This document shows positions 48,747 to 58,805 of a stretch of DNA of 64,000 nucleotides, in pieces. The notes below the pieces were generated by a model. It had not been told where the DNA came from. It was given only the letters and a program-made list of their open reading frames with translations, and did no database searches. How positions within the stretch are numbered: the stretch's first letter is position 1; each line of letters begins with the position of its first letter. Origin of the DNA: Nocardiopsis alba DSM 43377 (GTDB taxonomy: Bacteria > Actinomycetota > Actinomycetes > Streptosporangiales > Streptosporangiaceae); NCBI RefSeq assembly GCF_000341225.1, contig NZ_ANAC01000014.1, positions 1-64,000 on the forward strand, given 5' to 3'. The translations under genes and the position numbers were made by a program.

Positions 48747-50078
48747 TCAGCGCACGACGACCTCGTCGCGCACGCGCAGCCGTTCACCGTACAGACCACC
48801 GACGGCGGTGATCAGGGCGATGCCCATGAACAGCAGCGAGGCCACCCACGAACCGCCGCCCGTGCTGTCCAGCAGAGCGGTCGCCACGAAGGGCAGGAAG
48901 CCGCTGAGCGCGCCGGCGAGGTTGTAGGCCAGCGCCACACCGCTGTAGCGGAGGTCGGCCGGGAACAGCTCGGCGAGCAGCGCTCCGGAGACCGCGTAGG
49001 CGGTGGACAGGATGGCCACACCGGCGGTGATGGCCAGGACCACCAGGATCGGCGAACGGGTGTCGATCAGCCAGAACACCGGGAAGGCGATCACCGCGGT
49101 GGCCAGACCGCCCCACATGGTGACCCGGCCCGGGCCCAGACGCTCGGCCAGCCGGCCGAAGACGATGATGACGGCGATCTGCGCGACGGCCGCGACCAGG
49201 GTCGAGTTGACCATGAGCCCACGCGACAGCCCCAGGGTTCCGGTGCCGTAGCTGATGGCGAAGGTGGTCATGACGTAGAAGCCGCCCACGCCGAGCAGGG
49301 CCGAGGCGATGGCCACGAGCAGACGTCCCCAGGCCTTGCGGAACACGTCCAGGGCCGGGACCTTGGAACGCTTCTCCTGCTTCTCCATCTCCTCGAAGAC
49401 GGGGGACTCCTCCACCTTGCGGCGGATGTAGACCGCCACCAGCAGCAGCGGGAACGCGGCCAGGAACGGCAGGCGCCATCCCCAGGAGTCGAACTGGTCC
49501 GGAGGCAGAAGAAGGACCAGGGAGAAGGCTCCGGAGGAGAGCAGGGTGCCCACCGGGGAACCGATCTGCGGCAGCGCCGCGTAACGACCGCGCTTCTCGG
49601 GCGGGGCGTGCTCGACGGCGATGGTCACCGCGCCGCCCCACTCGCCGCCGACGGCGACGCCCTGGAGCAGTCGCAGCAGCGCCAACAGCAGCGGAGCGGC
49701 CACACCGATGGCGGCGTAGTCGGGCAGCAGACCGATGAGGCCGGTGGCCACGCCGATACAGACGACGGTGAGCAGCAGAGCGGGTCGTCTGCCCATCCTG
49801 TCGCCCATCCAGCCGAACAGGACGGCGCCCACGGGGCGGGCGACGAAGCCGACACCGAAGGTCGCGAAGGCGGCCAGGGTGGCGGCGGTCGCGCTCAGCG
49901 TCGTGAAGTAGAGCCGGTTGAACACCAGGGCCGCGGCGGTGCCGAAGAGGAAGTAGTCGTACCACTCCAGCGCGGTGCCGACGAAGGCGGCGAAGGCGAT
50001 CTTGCCGGCCTCACGTTCCTTGACCACCGCAGACGTGTTCGGCTGCTCCTGGGCGTCCCCTGAATCGAGGTCACGCAT
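48747..50078 (-). CDS. MFS transporter, metabolite:H+ symporter (MHS/ShiA-ProP) family
   Basis: A 443-residue proton-coupled importer with 12 membrane helices. Family marks are WYDYFLFGTAAALVFN in helix 1, GWMGDRMGRRPALLL in loop 2-3, LLQGVAVGGEWGGAVTIAVE in helix 4 and YAALPQIGSPVGTLLSSG; the second half repeats the loop motif (FGRLAERLGPGRVTM). MHS members carry dicarboxylates, shikimate, proline or aromatic acids. Its gene lies 68 bases downstream of the amidohydrolase gene, on the same strand, so the pair is probably one operon that imports and then hydrolyses a substrate. The ATG at 50078 has GGAGAAA eleven bases upstream. Confidence 0.9.
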   Translation of the reverse strand: MRDLDSGDAQEQPNTSAVVKEREAGKIAFAAFVGTALEWYDYFLFGTAAALVFNRLYFTTLSATAATLAAFATFGVGFVARPVGAVLFGWMGDRMGRRPALLLTVVCIGVATGLIGLLPDYAAIGVAAPLLLALLRLLQGVAVGGEWGGAVTIAVEHAPPEKRGRYAALPQIGSPVGTLLSSGAFSLVLLLPPDQFDSWGWRLPFLAAFPLLLVAVYIRRKVEESPVFEEMEKQEKRSKVPALDVFRKAWGRLLVAIASALLGVGGFYVMTTFAISYGTGTLGLSRGLMVNSTLVAAVAQIAVIIVFGRLAERLGPGRVTMWGGLATAVIAFPVFWLIDTRSPILVVLAITAGVAILSTAYAVSGALLAELFPADLRYSGVALAYNLAGALSGFLPFVATALLDSTGGGSWVASLLFMGIALITAVGGLYGERLRVRDEVVVR

Positions 50079-50146
50079 GGGTCGGGTTTCTCCAATCCGG
50101 GATCCGCGCCCTGGGGCGCGGGTGGGGATGCTGACGGGGGCGCCCG

Positions 50147-51799
50147 TCAGGTGTGGTGAAGCGCGGTGCTCGTGTCCGCGATGCCGAGGGTGTCGGCGCC
50201 GTGCACGGGGACACCGCCGACCAGGGTCGCCAGGACCCGGATCGAGCCGATGCCCTGCTCCGCGGTGTCCACCGGGTCGCGGTCCAGGACCACGATGTCG
50301 GCGAGCTTGCCCGGTGTGAGGCTGCCGCGCCGGTGTTCGTCATGGCCGACCCATGCGGTGTCGATGGTGTAGGCCCGCAGGGCCTGTTCGGCTGTGACGC
50401 GTTCGCCGGGGGCGAGGACGGCGCCCCCGGAGCTGGTGCGCTCGACCATCGACTCCATGCCCTGGAGCGGTGCCCCGGGCGCGACCGGGCGGTCGGAACT
50501 GCCCGGGACGCGGATGCCGTGGTCGAGGAAGGAACGGTGCCGGTAGAGCCACGGGACCCGGTCCGGGCCCAGGGAGGCGGCCATGGCGTCGCCGACGGTG
50601 TACAGGAAACGGGGCTGGGGGACCGGGACGGCCCCGAGCGCGGCGATGCGGGGAAGCTGATCGGGCCGCACGACCCCGGCGTGTTCGATGCGGTGGCGCA
50701 TGTCGGGCCGGGGGTGGGCGCGCTGGGCCTCTTCGATGGCGTCCAGGGCCAGGTCGATCGCGTCGTCGCCGATGGCGTGGGCCGCCACGCGCCACCCGGC
50801 GCGGTGGGCGGCCACGACCAGGGCGCGCATCTGCTCGGGCGGGTTCTGGTAGACGCCGTGCCCGTGTCCGCAGAGGGGTTCGGTGACGGCGGCGGTCCGG
50901 CCGATGAGGGAGCCGTCCAGCCAGATCTTCATCGGGCCCAGACGCAGACGGTCGTCGCCGAAGCCGGACCGCAGCCCCAGGTCGATGCCGGTGGTGATGC
51001 CGTCGTCGGCGTGGGCGTCCAGGGGGTGCATGTTGTCGGCGGCCACCATGAGCTCCACACGGGGCAGGAGCTCTCCCCGGTCGCGGGCGAGCTGGTAGGC
51101 GGCGACCTCCACGGGGGAGCGGCCGACCAGGCCGTGACCGATGCCGGCCTCGACCACGTGGGTGAGCCCCTCGGAGGCGTAGACGCGCGAGGCGCGGCCC
51201 AGGGCGTCGGCGAGCTCGGCGACGGGGTAGGGCATGACCAGGGCGGTGACCAGCTCTTGGGCGCGTTCCTGGAGCAGGCCGGTGGCGTCCCCGTGGCTGT
51301 CGCGGACGATGACCCCGCCCTCGGGGTCGGGGGCGTTCTCGGCGCCGGAGAGACGGAGGACGGCGCCGCTGACGGCGCACATGTGCCCGGAACGGTGCTT
51401 GAGCCAGACGGGGCGGCCGCCGCCCGCCCGGTCGAGGCCGTTCCGGTCGGGGTGGGCCCCCATGACCGTGTCGTCGTAGCCGGAGCCGACGATCCAGGCG
51501 TCCTCGGGAAGGGTGCGGGCCTTGGCGGCGACCGCGTCGTAGATCCCCTCCAGGGTGGTGACGTCCTCCAAGGGCAGCTCGGAGAGGGACTGACCGAACC
51601 AGGCCATGTGGTTGTGCGCGTCCCCGAAGCCGGGGACGACCGCGGCGCCCTGGCAGTCGACCACGGTGCGCGCGGGCAGGTCGGCGACGTCGTCGTCGAA
51701 GCCGAGGATCCGGCCTCCGACGATGCCCACGGTGGTGGCGTGGGGGCGGTCGTCGTCGAGGGTGCGTACGCGCGCACGGGTCAGTTTGAGGTCGAGCAT
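50147..51799 (-). CDS. Amidohydrolase family protein (YtcJ type)
   Basis: A 550-residue metal-dependent hydrolase of the YtcJ-like amidohydrolase branch. The metal motif is FGDAHNHMAWFG (His-x-His), with a downstream Lys-type stretch (GPMKIWLDGSLIGRTAAVTE), AAHAIGDDAIDLALDAIEEA, RIEHAGVVRPDQ and the Asp of GSSDRPVAPGAPLQGM. It ends in the family's LTPGKLADIVVLDRDP. The ATG at 51799 has CAGGAGC ten bases upstream; an upstream open frame of 90 codons is not homologous. It precedes the MHS transporter in an operon, and PucR and the M20 hydrolase are near, so a role in nitrogen release from an imported amide or ring is likely. The substrate is unknown. Confidence 0.9.
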   Translation of the reverse strand: MLDLKLTRARVRTLDDDRPHATTVGIVGGRILGFDDDVADLPARTVVDCQGAAVVPGFGDAHNHMAWFGQSLSELPLEDVTTLEGIYDAVAAKARTLPEDAWIVGSGYDDTVMGAHPDRNGLDRAGGGRPVWLKHRSGHMCAVSGAVLRLSGAENAPDPEGGVIVRDSHGDATGLLQERAQELVTALVMPYPVAELADALGRASRVYASEGLTHVVEAGIGHGLVGRSPVEVAAYQLARDRGELLPRVELMVAADNMHPLDAHADDGITTGIDLGLRSGFGDDRLRLGPMKIWLDGSLIGRTAAVTEPLCGHGHGVYQNPPEQMRALVVAAHRAGWRVAAHAIGDDAIDLALDAIEEAQRAHPRPDMRHRIEHAGVVRPDQLPRIAALGAVPVPQPRFLYTVGDAMAASLGPDRVPWLYRHRSFLDHGIRVPGSSDRPVAPGAPLQGMESMVERTSSGGAVLAPGERVTAEQALRAYTIDTAWVGHDEHRRGSLTPGKLADIVVLDRDPVDTAEQGIGSIRVLATLVGGVPVHGADTLGIADTSTALHHT

Positions 51800-52037
51800 G
51801 CGGCAGGGCTCCTGGGCGGGTGTGTCTTTCCGTACCTTTCCAGGTTGCAGCCGGTGTGAGCCCCGACTCAATGACGATTTAACGCGAGTTGACGCCTTTG
51901 AGGTGGGCAGATGCACAACCGGTGTCCACAGGGCGAGGGGAACGGGGGTGCGGAACCCGGGCCGGGGTGGGATCGTGGGAACCCGTGTCAGGGGGTCGAG
52001 GAGAGCCCCTGACCGGGTCCGAGCGAGGGGAGACGTC

Positions 52038-53510
52038 TTGTCCGACGGTTCGAGCACACCCATCGACATCGAGCACTGGCGCGAGCGGTTGGCCGTTCTC
52101 GCGGGACGGCACGGGGTGCCCGGGGCTCAGCTGGGGATCGTGCGGACCCCCGGTCCGGATCGGCCGGCCGCGAGGGTGGAGGCGGCCCATGGGGTGCTCG
52201 ACGTCGCGACCGGCCACGCGGTCGACACCGGATCGGTGTTCCAGATCGGTTCGATCACCAAGGTCTGGACCGCCACGGTGGTCATGGGCCTGGTGGAGGA
52301 GGGGCTGCTGTCGCTCGACACCTCCGTCGCCGAGGCGGTTCCCGAGACCTTCCCCGACGACCCCGGGCGCGCCGCCCCGATCACCGTGGGAAGACTGCTC
52401 GACCACACGAGCGGGATCGACGGAGACCTGTTCACCGACACGGGAAGGGGCGACGACGCCCTGGAACGGTACGTGGGCACGCTGGCCGAGGCGGCCACGA
52501 TCCACCCGCCGGGGGCCGGGTTCTCCTACTGCAACTCGGGGTTCGTCCTGCTGGGACGGATCATCGAGAAGGCGACCGGGCTGACCTGGGACGAGGCGAT
52601 GCGGGAGCGGCTGTTCGCCCCTCTGGGGCTGACTCGCGCGGGCACCCTGCCCGAGGAGGCGATCCCGCACGGGGCGGCCATGGGGCACGTGCGCGGGTAC
52701 CCCGACCCGGAGCGCGCTCCGGTATGGGGGCTGCCCCGGTCCATGGGGCCGGCGGGCGGCGTCACCGCCAACGCCGGAGACCTCCTGGGTTTCGCCGAGG
52801 CGCACCTGCGCGGGGGCCGTACCGACTCCGGGGAGCGGATCCTGTCGGAGGAGACGGTCGAGATGATGACCCGGTCGCGGGTGACGCTGCCCGACCCCTA
52901 CACCCTGGGGGACTCCTGGGGGCTGGGCTGGATCCGCTACGGGTGGGACGGGCGGCGTCTGGTGGGGCACGACGGCAACACCATCGGCCAGTCGGCCTTC
53001 CTGCGGCTGTTGCCCGACGCCGGGATCGCGGTGGCCCTGCTGACCAACGGCGGTCGGGCCAGGGACCTGTACCAGGAGCTGTACGGAGAGGTGTTCGAGA
53101 GGGTGGCCGGGACGCGGGTTCCGGCGCCGCCCGCCCCCGACCACGATCCCGAGGACCTGAGCGAAGAGGATCGCGCCTCCGTCTCCGAGGTGTACGAGAA
53201 CACCTCCCAACGCCTGGAGGTCCTGGGGCGCGACGGCGCTCGACGGGGACTGCGCGTGATCGACCTGGGAGCGTTGGGCGGGGTGGACCCCGACCCGGTC
53301 GAGGAACACCCGCTGGCCCCGATCGACGACGGGCTCTACGTGTTCCGGGCGAAGGAGCGGTGGACCTGGACCCCGGTCACCTTCCACACCCTGGCCACGG
53401 GGGAGCGCCACCTCCACCTCGGCGGGCGCGCGGTGCCCGAGGCCGGCGGGGAGGGCACGGATCAGATCAGCAGCACCGCGACCAGAACGACGCCCAACAG
53501 AGCCACGTAG
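52038..53510 (+). CDS. Serine hydrolase, beta-lactamase/EstB (class C-like) family
   Basis: A 490-residue serine hydrolase of the beta-lactamase-related family (esterase, D-aminopeptidase or carboxypeptidase type). The nucleophile motif is Ser72-I-T-Lys75 (FQIGSITKVWTA), then Tyr164-C-Asn166 (FSYCNSG) and His-Asp-Gly (LVGHDGNT). There is no signal peptide, so it should act in the cytoplasm, which argues against antibiotic defence. After about residue 370 a C-terminal beta-rich domain follows (VLGRDGARRGLRVIDLGALG). The start is a TTG at 52038 with GAGGGGAG upstream. Its last 49 bases overlap the end of the convergent TauE gene. It is divergent from the amidohydrolase gene. Confidence 0.85.
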   Translation: MSDGSSTPIDIEHWRERLAVLAGRHGVPGAQLGIVRTPGPDRPAARVEAAHGVLDVATGHAVDTGSVFQIGSITKVWTATVVMGLVEEGLLSLDTSVAEAVPETFPDDPGRAAPITVGRLLDHTSGIDGDLFTDTGRGDDALERYVGTLAEAATIHPPGAGFSYCNSGFVLLGRIIEKATGLTWDEAMRERLFAPLGLTRAGTLPEEAIPHGAAMGHVRGYPDPERAPVWGLPRSMGPAGGVTANAGDLLGFAEAHLRGGRTDSGERILSEETVEMMTRSRVTLPDPYTLGDSWGLGWIRYGWDGRRLVGHDGNTIGQSAFLRLLPDAGIAVALLTNGGRARDLYQELYGEVFERVAGTRVPAPPAPDHDPEDLSEEDRASVSEVYENTSQRLEVLGRDGARRGLRVIDLGALGGVDPDPVEEHPLAPIDDGLYVFRAKERWTWTPVTFHTLATGERHLHLGGRAVPEAGGEGTDQISSTATRTTPNRAT

Positions 53511-54268
53511 GCCACCGCGTGGGCCCGGTCGGGGATACGCCTCAGGTGACGTCGGGTCAGGGCGATGGTGGGCAGGGAACCGGCCAACAGCAGCGCCCCG
53601 GTCACCAGGTCGACCGAGCCCAGATGGCCCTGACCGGCCCCGGCCCCGGCGGTGCCCCACAGGGCGTAGACCAGGGTCCCCACCAGGGCCACCGGCACGG
53701 TGAGCGGGTTGGCCGCCGCCGTGGCCTCGGCCATGGACAGGCCGCGGCGTCGGAGCAGGGGGACGGTCATGACGCTGCCGCCCACGCCGAGGAAACCGGT
53801 GACCGCGCCGATGCCCACCCCGATCACCCGGGTCGGCCCCCGTCTCAAGGGGGTGGGGTCCACGTCCGCGGAACGGGTGAGGAACCCCTTGCGGAGCAGG
53901 CTGTCGACGATGGTGGCGGCCAGGTAGACGACGAACAACACGTGCTGGACGGCGCCGCCGACCACGGTGGCGATCAGGGCGCCCCCGGCTGCGCCCAGAC
54001 CGATGTAGGCGCCCAAGGGCCACAGGAGGTCGCGGCGCAGCCGACCGGCCCGGTACTGGGCCAGGGTGGCGCTCAGGGAGTTGACCACCATCACGGCGGT
54101 GGAGGTGGCCACGGCCACGGCCATGGCGTCCACACCGGGTTCGGCGCGGGCCAGGGTGAAGGCGTAGACGACCGGCACGGTCACGAAACCGCCGCCGAAA
54201 CCGAACACGATCGTGGTGACGCCGGTCAGACAGCCCAGGGCCAGGAGTATCAGGGTCGAGGAGAGCAC
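53462..54268 (-). CDS. TauE/SafE family (DUF81) sulfite/organosulfonate exporter
   Basis: A 268-residue membrane protein of the TauE/SafE family, thought to export sulfite or sulfonate-derived acids. Eight hydrophobic helices are predicted, in two repeats that each start with a Gly-rich motif: FGFGGGFVTVPVVYAF and FLGVGGSVMTVPLL. I chose the GTG at 54268: TAGCGT ends seven bases before it, the pattern of a leaderless mRNA, and the first helix then begins at once, as in relatives. The ATG at 54340 would leave only 20 bases to the divergent AraC gene. That neighbour is the likely regulator. It overlaps the convergent serine hydrolase by 49 bases. Confidence 0.86.
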   Translation of the reverse strand: MLSSTLILLALGCLTGVTTIVFGFGGGFVTVPVVYAFTLARAEPGVDAMAVAVATSTAVMVVNSLSATLAQYRAGRLRRDLLWPLGAYIGLGAAGGALIATVVGGAVQHVLFVVYLAATIVDSLLRKGFLTRSADVDPTPLRRGPTRVIGVGIGAVTGFLGVGGSVMTVPLLRRRGLSMAEATAAANPLTVPVALVGTLVYALWGTAGAGAGQGHLGSVDLVTGALLLAGSLPTIALTRRHLRRIPDRAHAVAYVALLGVVLVAVLLI

Positions 54269-54275
54269 CCGCACC

Positions 54276-54281
54276 ACGCTA
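54276..54281 (-). promoter_or_regulatory. Leaderless-type -10 box of the TauE gene
   Basis: TAGCGT on the minus strand, seven bases before the GTG at 54268. Confidence 0.5.
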
Positions 54282-54346
54282 GAAGCGCCGGGGCCGGCGC
54301 GCATTCGGGCGGACGACAGGAACGATCGCGCAGCGGACATCTCGGG

Positions 54347-54352
54347 TAGCGT
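54347..54352 (+). promoter_or_regulatory. Leaderless-type -10 box of the AraC gene
   Basis: TAGCGT, eight bases before the GTG at 54361, with no ribosome site between. Its sequence is identical to the box of the divergent TauE gene. Confidence 0.5.
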
Positions 54353-54360
54353 CGTTGCCC

Positions 54361-55140
54361 GTGCGCAACATCCACGTCGACGAGGTGGACGACATCGACC
54401 GGCCGGTCCTGGCGATCGGCACCGACTACCCGCCCGGTTTCGTGCTGGCCCGCCACCGACACCGGCGGGCCCAATTCCTGTACGGGGTCACCGGCGTGAT
54501 GCGGGTGGTCGCCGAGGACAGCGCGTGGACGGTCCCTCCACAGCGCGCGGTGCTGATCCCGGCGGGGGTGGACCACCAGGTCACGATGGAGGGTGTGAGC
54601 ACCCGCAGCCTGTACCTCGAACCGGCCGCGGTCCCCTGGTTCCCCGAACACTGCCGGGTGGTGGAGGTCTCGCCGCTGCTGCGGGCCCTGGTCTCGGCCG
54701 CGGTCGACGTCGATCCGCGCCACGAACGGCACGGCAGGGACGCGACCCTCATGGAGCTGGTCCTGCACGAGCTGAGGGGGTTGGTGCCCCTGCCGCTGGA
54801 TCTGCCGTTGCCGCGCCACGAGGGGTTGCGCGCGCTGTGCGAGGAGTTCCTGGAGGCGCCCGACGTGCACGATCCGCTCGCGCGGTGGGCGCGGGCGCTC
54901 CACGTCGGTGAGCGCACGGTGAACCGTCTCTTTCGGGCCGAGGTCGGGATGGGGTTCGCGCAGTGGCGGCGTCGGGCCTGCGTTCTGCGTTCCCTGCCGC
55001 CCCTGGCCCGAGGGGAGAGGGTCACCCGCGTGGCAGCCGATCTGGGGTACGACAGTCCCGCCGCCTTCTCGGCGGCCTTCTCCCGGATGATGGGCACCTC
55101 GCCCAGGGGGTATCGCGCCGCGGCCTCGGGAGCGGGGTGA
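54361..55140 (+). CDS. AraC family regulator with cupin domain
   Basis: A 259-residue regulator. The N-terminal cupin domain senses a ligand (PPGFVLARHRHRRAQFLYGV; TVPPQRAVLIPAGVDHQV); the C-terminal AraC domain has two helix-turn-helix motifs (DPLARWARALHVGERTVNRL; FRAEVGMGFAQWRRRACVLR; RVAADLGYDSPAAFSAAFSR), ending in the conserved FSRMMGTSPRGYR. The GTG at 54361 is supported by the leaderless -10 box; a TTG two codons earlier is also open. Cupin-AraC regulators are commonly divergent from exporter genes that they control, and the TauE gene is in that position. Confidence 0.88.
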   Translation: MRNIHVDEVDDIDRPVLAIGTDYPPGFVLARHRHRRAQFLYGVTGVMRVVAEDSAWTVPPQRAVLIPAGVDHQVTMEGVSTRSLYLEPAAVPWFPEHCRVVEVSPLLRALVSAAVDVDPRHERHGRDATLMELVLHELRGLVPLPLDLPLPRHEGLRALCEEFLEAPDVHDPLARWARALHVGERTVNRLFRAEVGMGFAQWRRRACVLRSLPPLARGERVTRVAADLGYDSPAAFSAAFSRMMGTSPRGYRAAASGAG

Positions 55141-55143
55141 GGC

Positions 55144-55187
55144 CGTCCGTTCCCGCGCCCATGGCCGGGGCGACGCGGGAACGGACG
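55144..55187. terminator. Bidirectional terminator between AraC gene and paaK
   Basis: A perfect 14-base stem (CGTCCGTTCCCGCG) with a 16-base loop between the convergent stops. Confidence 0.72.
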
Positions 55188-55197
55188 ACAGGGCCGG

Positions 55198-56556
55198 TCA
55201 GTCGCGGGGGCGTCGGTCGATGACGCGGCGGAACTTGCCGACGGAGCGTTCGATCCGTTCGGGGTCGACGACCTCCACGGTCACGCTGACCCCGACCCGG
55301 TCCTTGACGGTCGCGGTGATCTCCCGGCACAGGGCCACGCGCCGGTCGGCCGTGCAGTCCGGGGCGGCCTCCACGCGTACCTCCATCCGGTCCAGACGGC
55401 CCTCCTTGGTCAGGACCAGCTGGAAGTGGGGGGCGAGCCCGTCCAGGCCGAGCACGATCTCCTCGATCTGGGTGGGGAAGACGTTCACGCCGCGCAGGAT
55501 GATCATGTCGTCGCTGCGGCCGGTGACCTTGTCCATGCGGCGCATGGGGCGGGCGGTGCCCGGACGCAGGGTGGTCAGATCACGGGTGCGGTAGCGGATG
55601 ACCGGCATGGCCTGCTTGGTCAGGGAGGTGAAGACCAGCTCGCCGTTCTCGCCGTCCGGCAGCGCCTCCCGGGTGATCGGGTCCAGCACCTCGGGATAGA
55701 AGTGGTCCTCCCAGATGTGCAGTCCGTCCTTGGTCTCCACGCACTCGTTGGCCACGCCGGGGCCCATGACCTCGGACAACCCGTAGATGTCCACGGCGTT
55801 GATGTCGAAGCGCTCCTCGATCTCCAGACGCATCCGCTCGGTCCACGGTTCGGCGCCGAAGATCCCGATTCTCAGCGAGGTGCTCCGCGGGTCGATGCCC
55901 TGGCGTTCGAACTCGTCCAGCAGCGTCAGCATGTAGCTGGGCGTGACCATGATGATCTCGGGGCGGAAGTCCTGGATGAGCTGCACCTGCTTGGCGGTCT
56001 GGCCGCCGGAGGCGGGGATGACCGTGCAGCCGAGCCGCTCCGCGCCGTAGTGGGCGCCCAGGCCGCCGGTGAACAGGCCGTAACCGTAGGAGACGTGGAC
56101 CTTGTCCCCGGGCCGGCCGCCCGCGGCGCGGATGGAACGGGCGACGACGTCGGCCCAGACGTCGATGTCCTCCTTGGTGTAGCCGACCACGGTGGGCTTG
56201 CCGGTGGTGCCGCTGGAGGCGTGGATCCGGCTGACCCGTTCCTGGGGGACGGCGAACATCCCGAAGGGGTAGTTGTCCCGCAGATCGTCCTTGGTGGTGT
56301 GGGGGAAGAGGGCCAGGTCCTCCAGCGTCCGGAGGTCCTCGGGGCGGACACCCGCCTCGTCGAACCTGCGCCGGTACAGGGGCACGTTGGTGTAGGCGTG
56401 CTCCAACGTCCGACGCAGACGGTCGAACTGGAGGGCGCGGAGTTCGTCGACGCTCATGCGTTCGGCCGGGTCCAGGGTCCCGGGCTCGGGCGTCGGCCCC
56501 AGACGCCTCCGGAGTTCGGTACCGGCCGAATGAGTGGTGGTGTCCTGGCTTGCCAT
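55198..56556 (-). CDS. paaK: Phenylacetate-CoA ligase PaaK
   Basis: The first enzyme of phenylacetate breakdown: it forms phenylacetyl-CoA from phenylacetate, ATP and CoA in the cytoplasm. At 452 residues it has the PaaK marks: HASSGTTGKPTVVGYT (P-loop), SYGYGLFTGGLGAHYGAE, IYGLSEVMGPGVANEC, the GRSDDMIILRGVNVFP hinge and the C-terminal GKFRRVIDRR with the catalytic lysine. GGAGAGG precedes the ATG. It is divergent from paaJ-F-H-G; the palindrome at 56679-56692 lies in the shared upstream region, so a single repressor could control both directions. Confidence 0.95.
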   Translation of the reverse strand: MASQDTTTHSAGTELRRRLGPTPEPGTLDPAERMSVDELRALQFDRLRRTLEHAYTNVPLYRRRFDEAGVRPEDLRTLEDLALFPHTTKDDLRDNYPFGMFAVPQERVSRIHASSGTTGKPTVVGYTKEDIDVWADVVARSIRAAGGRPGDKVHVSYGYGLFTGGLGAHYGAERLGCTVIPASGGQTAKQVQLIQDFRPEIIMVTPSYMLTLLDEFERQGIDPRSTSLRIGIFGAEPWTERMRLEIEERFDINAVDIYGLSEVMGPGVANECVETKDGLHIWEDHFYPEVLDPITREALPDGENGELVFTSLTKQAMPVIRYRTRDLTTLRPGTARPMRRMDKVTGRSDDMIILRGVNVFPTQIEEIVLGLDGLAPHFQLVLTKEGRLDRMEVRVEAAPDCTADRRVALCREITATVKDRVGVSVTVEVVDPERIERSVGKFRRVIDRRPRD

Positions 56557-56678
56557 GGGCCTCTCCGGGTACGGTGCGCGGTGTGTCGCCGGGCCGGGCG
56601 CGGGGGCGGGTCTTCGGCGTCGTCGCGCGATGGCGGATCGTGGTCGGCCTTCGAGAGGGAGGGTCGACTTGCTTACTG

Positions 56679-56692
56679 ACCGAACGTTCGGT
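56679..56692. promoter_or_regulatory. paa operator 1
   Basis: ACCGAACGTTCGGT, a perfect 14-base palindrome in the paaK/paaJ divergent region. The same palindrome, in nearly the same wider context, precedes paaA. It resembles TetR-type PaaR operators. Confidence 0.75.
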
Positions 56693-56799
56693 TACTAATG
56701 CATTTACTCAGTCTCCGACCCGCGGTGTCAAGGAGAAGTGTCGATGAGTTCACACCCCGCGGTGGCCCACGCCACCGCCCTCGAAACAGGAGGCCGTAC

Positions 56800-58031
<1,232 letters not shown>

Positions 58032-58035
<4 letters not shown>

Positions 58036-58805
58036 ACGGCGCTAGGGAGAACGGAGCCGGCGTGGACGAGGACTTCGAGACCCTCCGGGTCGAGCGGCGA
58101 GAGGACCGGACGGTGGTCGAGCTGTACCGCCCCGAGGCCCGCAACGCCATCAACGCGCGGATGATCGCCGAGCTGCACCGGGTGTGCGCCGAACTGGAGG
58201 AGGCCCCCCGGCCGCTGCTGCTGACCGGGCACGGAACGGTCTTCGCCGGGGGAGCCGACATCGCGGAACTGCGCGAACGCGGCCGTGACGAGGCCCTGGC
58301 CGGGATCAACAGCCGCCTGTTCGAACGCCTGCACCGTCTGCGCGCGCCCACGGTGGCCGCGATCGACGGGTGGGCGCTGGGCGGCGGGGCCGAGCTCTCC
58401 TACGCCTGTGACATCCGGATCGCCACCCCCGAGGCGGTCTTCGCCCAGCCCGAGCCGGGGCTGGGGATCATCGCGGGGGCCGGCGCCTGCTGGCGGCTCA
58501 AGGAGTTGGTGGGCGTCTCGGTGGCCAAACAGGTGCTGTTGGGCGGCATGCGTTTGGACGCCGAGGCCGCGCTGCGTCATGGCCTGGTCGCCCGGATCGT
58601 GCCCTCGGAGGAACTGCGCGAGAGCGCCCACGCCCTGTTGGACCGGATGGCCGCCTCCTCCGCGACGGCCCTGCGGATGACCAAGATGGTCCTGGACGCC
58701 GACGGTCCCCACCCGTTGGCCGACGACCTGACACAGGCGGTGCTCTTCGAGAGCGCCGACAAGCACGAGCGGATGACCCGTTTCCTGGAGAGGAAGAAGC
58801 GTTGA
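58032..58805 (+). CDS. paaF: Enoyl-CoA hydratase PaaF-type
   Basis: A 257-residue crotonase that hydrates the double bond of 2,3-dehydroadipyl-CoA. Both catalytic glutamates of true hydratases are present: GWALGGGAELSYACDI and FAQPEPGLGIIAGAGACWRL. The oxyanion motif is FAGGADIAELRE. The segment after the second Glu reads IAGAGACWRL in place of the usual IPGAGGTQRL, a mild divergence. The GTG overlaps the paaJ stop by four bases and the end overlaps the next gene in the same way. PaaF is the best assignment from context; the fold alone would allow other enoyl-CoA hydratases. Confidence 0.85.

Noticed and set aside
52038..53510. Antibiotic-inactivating beta-lactamase
   Set aside because: The motifs fit the wider serine hydrolase family, but there is no signal peptide and the C-terminal domain is of the esterase/peptidase type.
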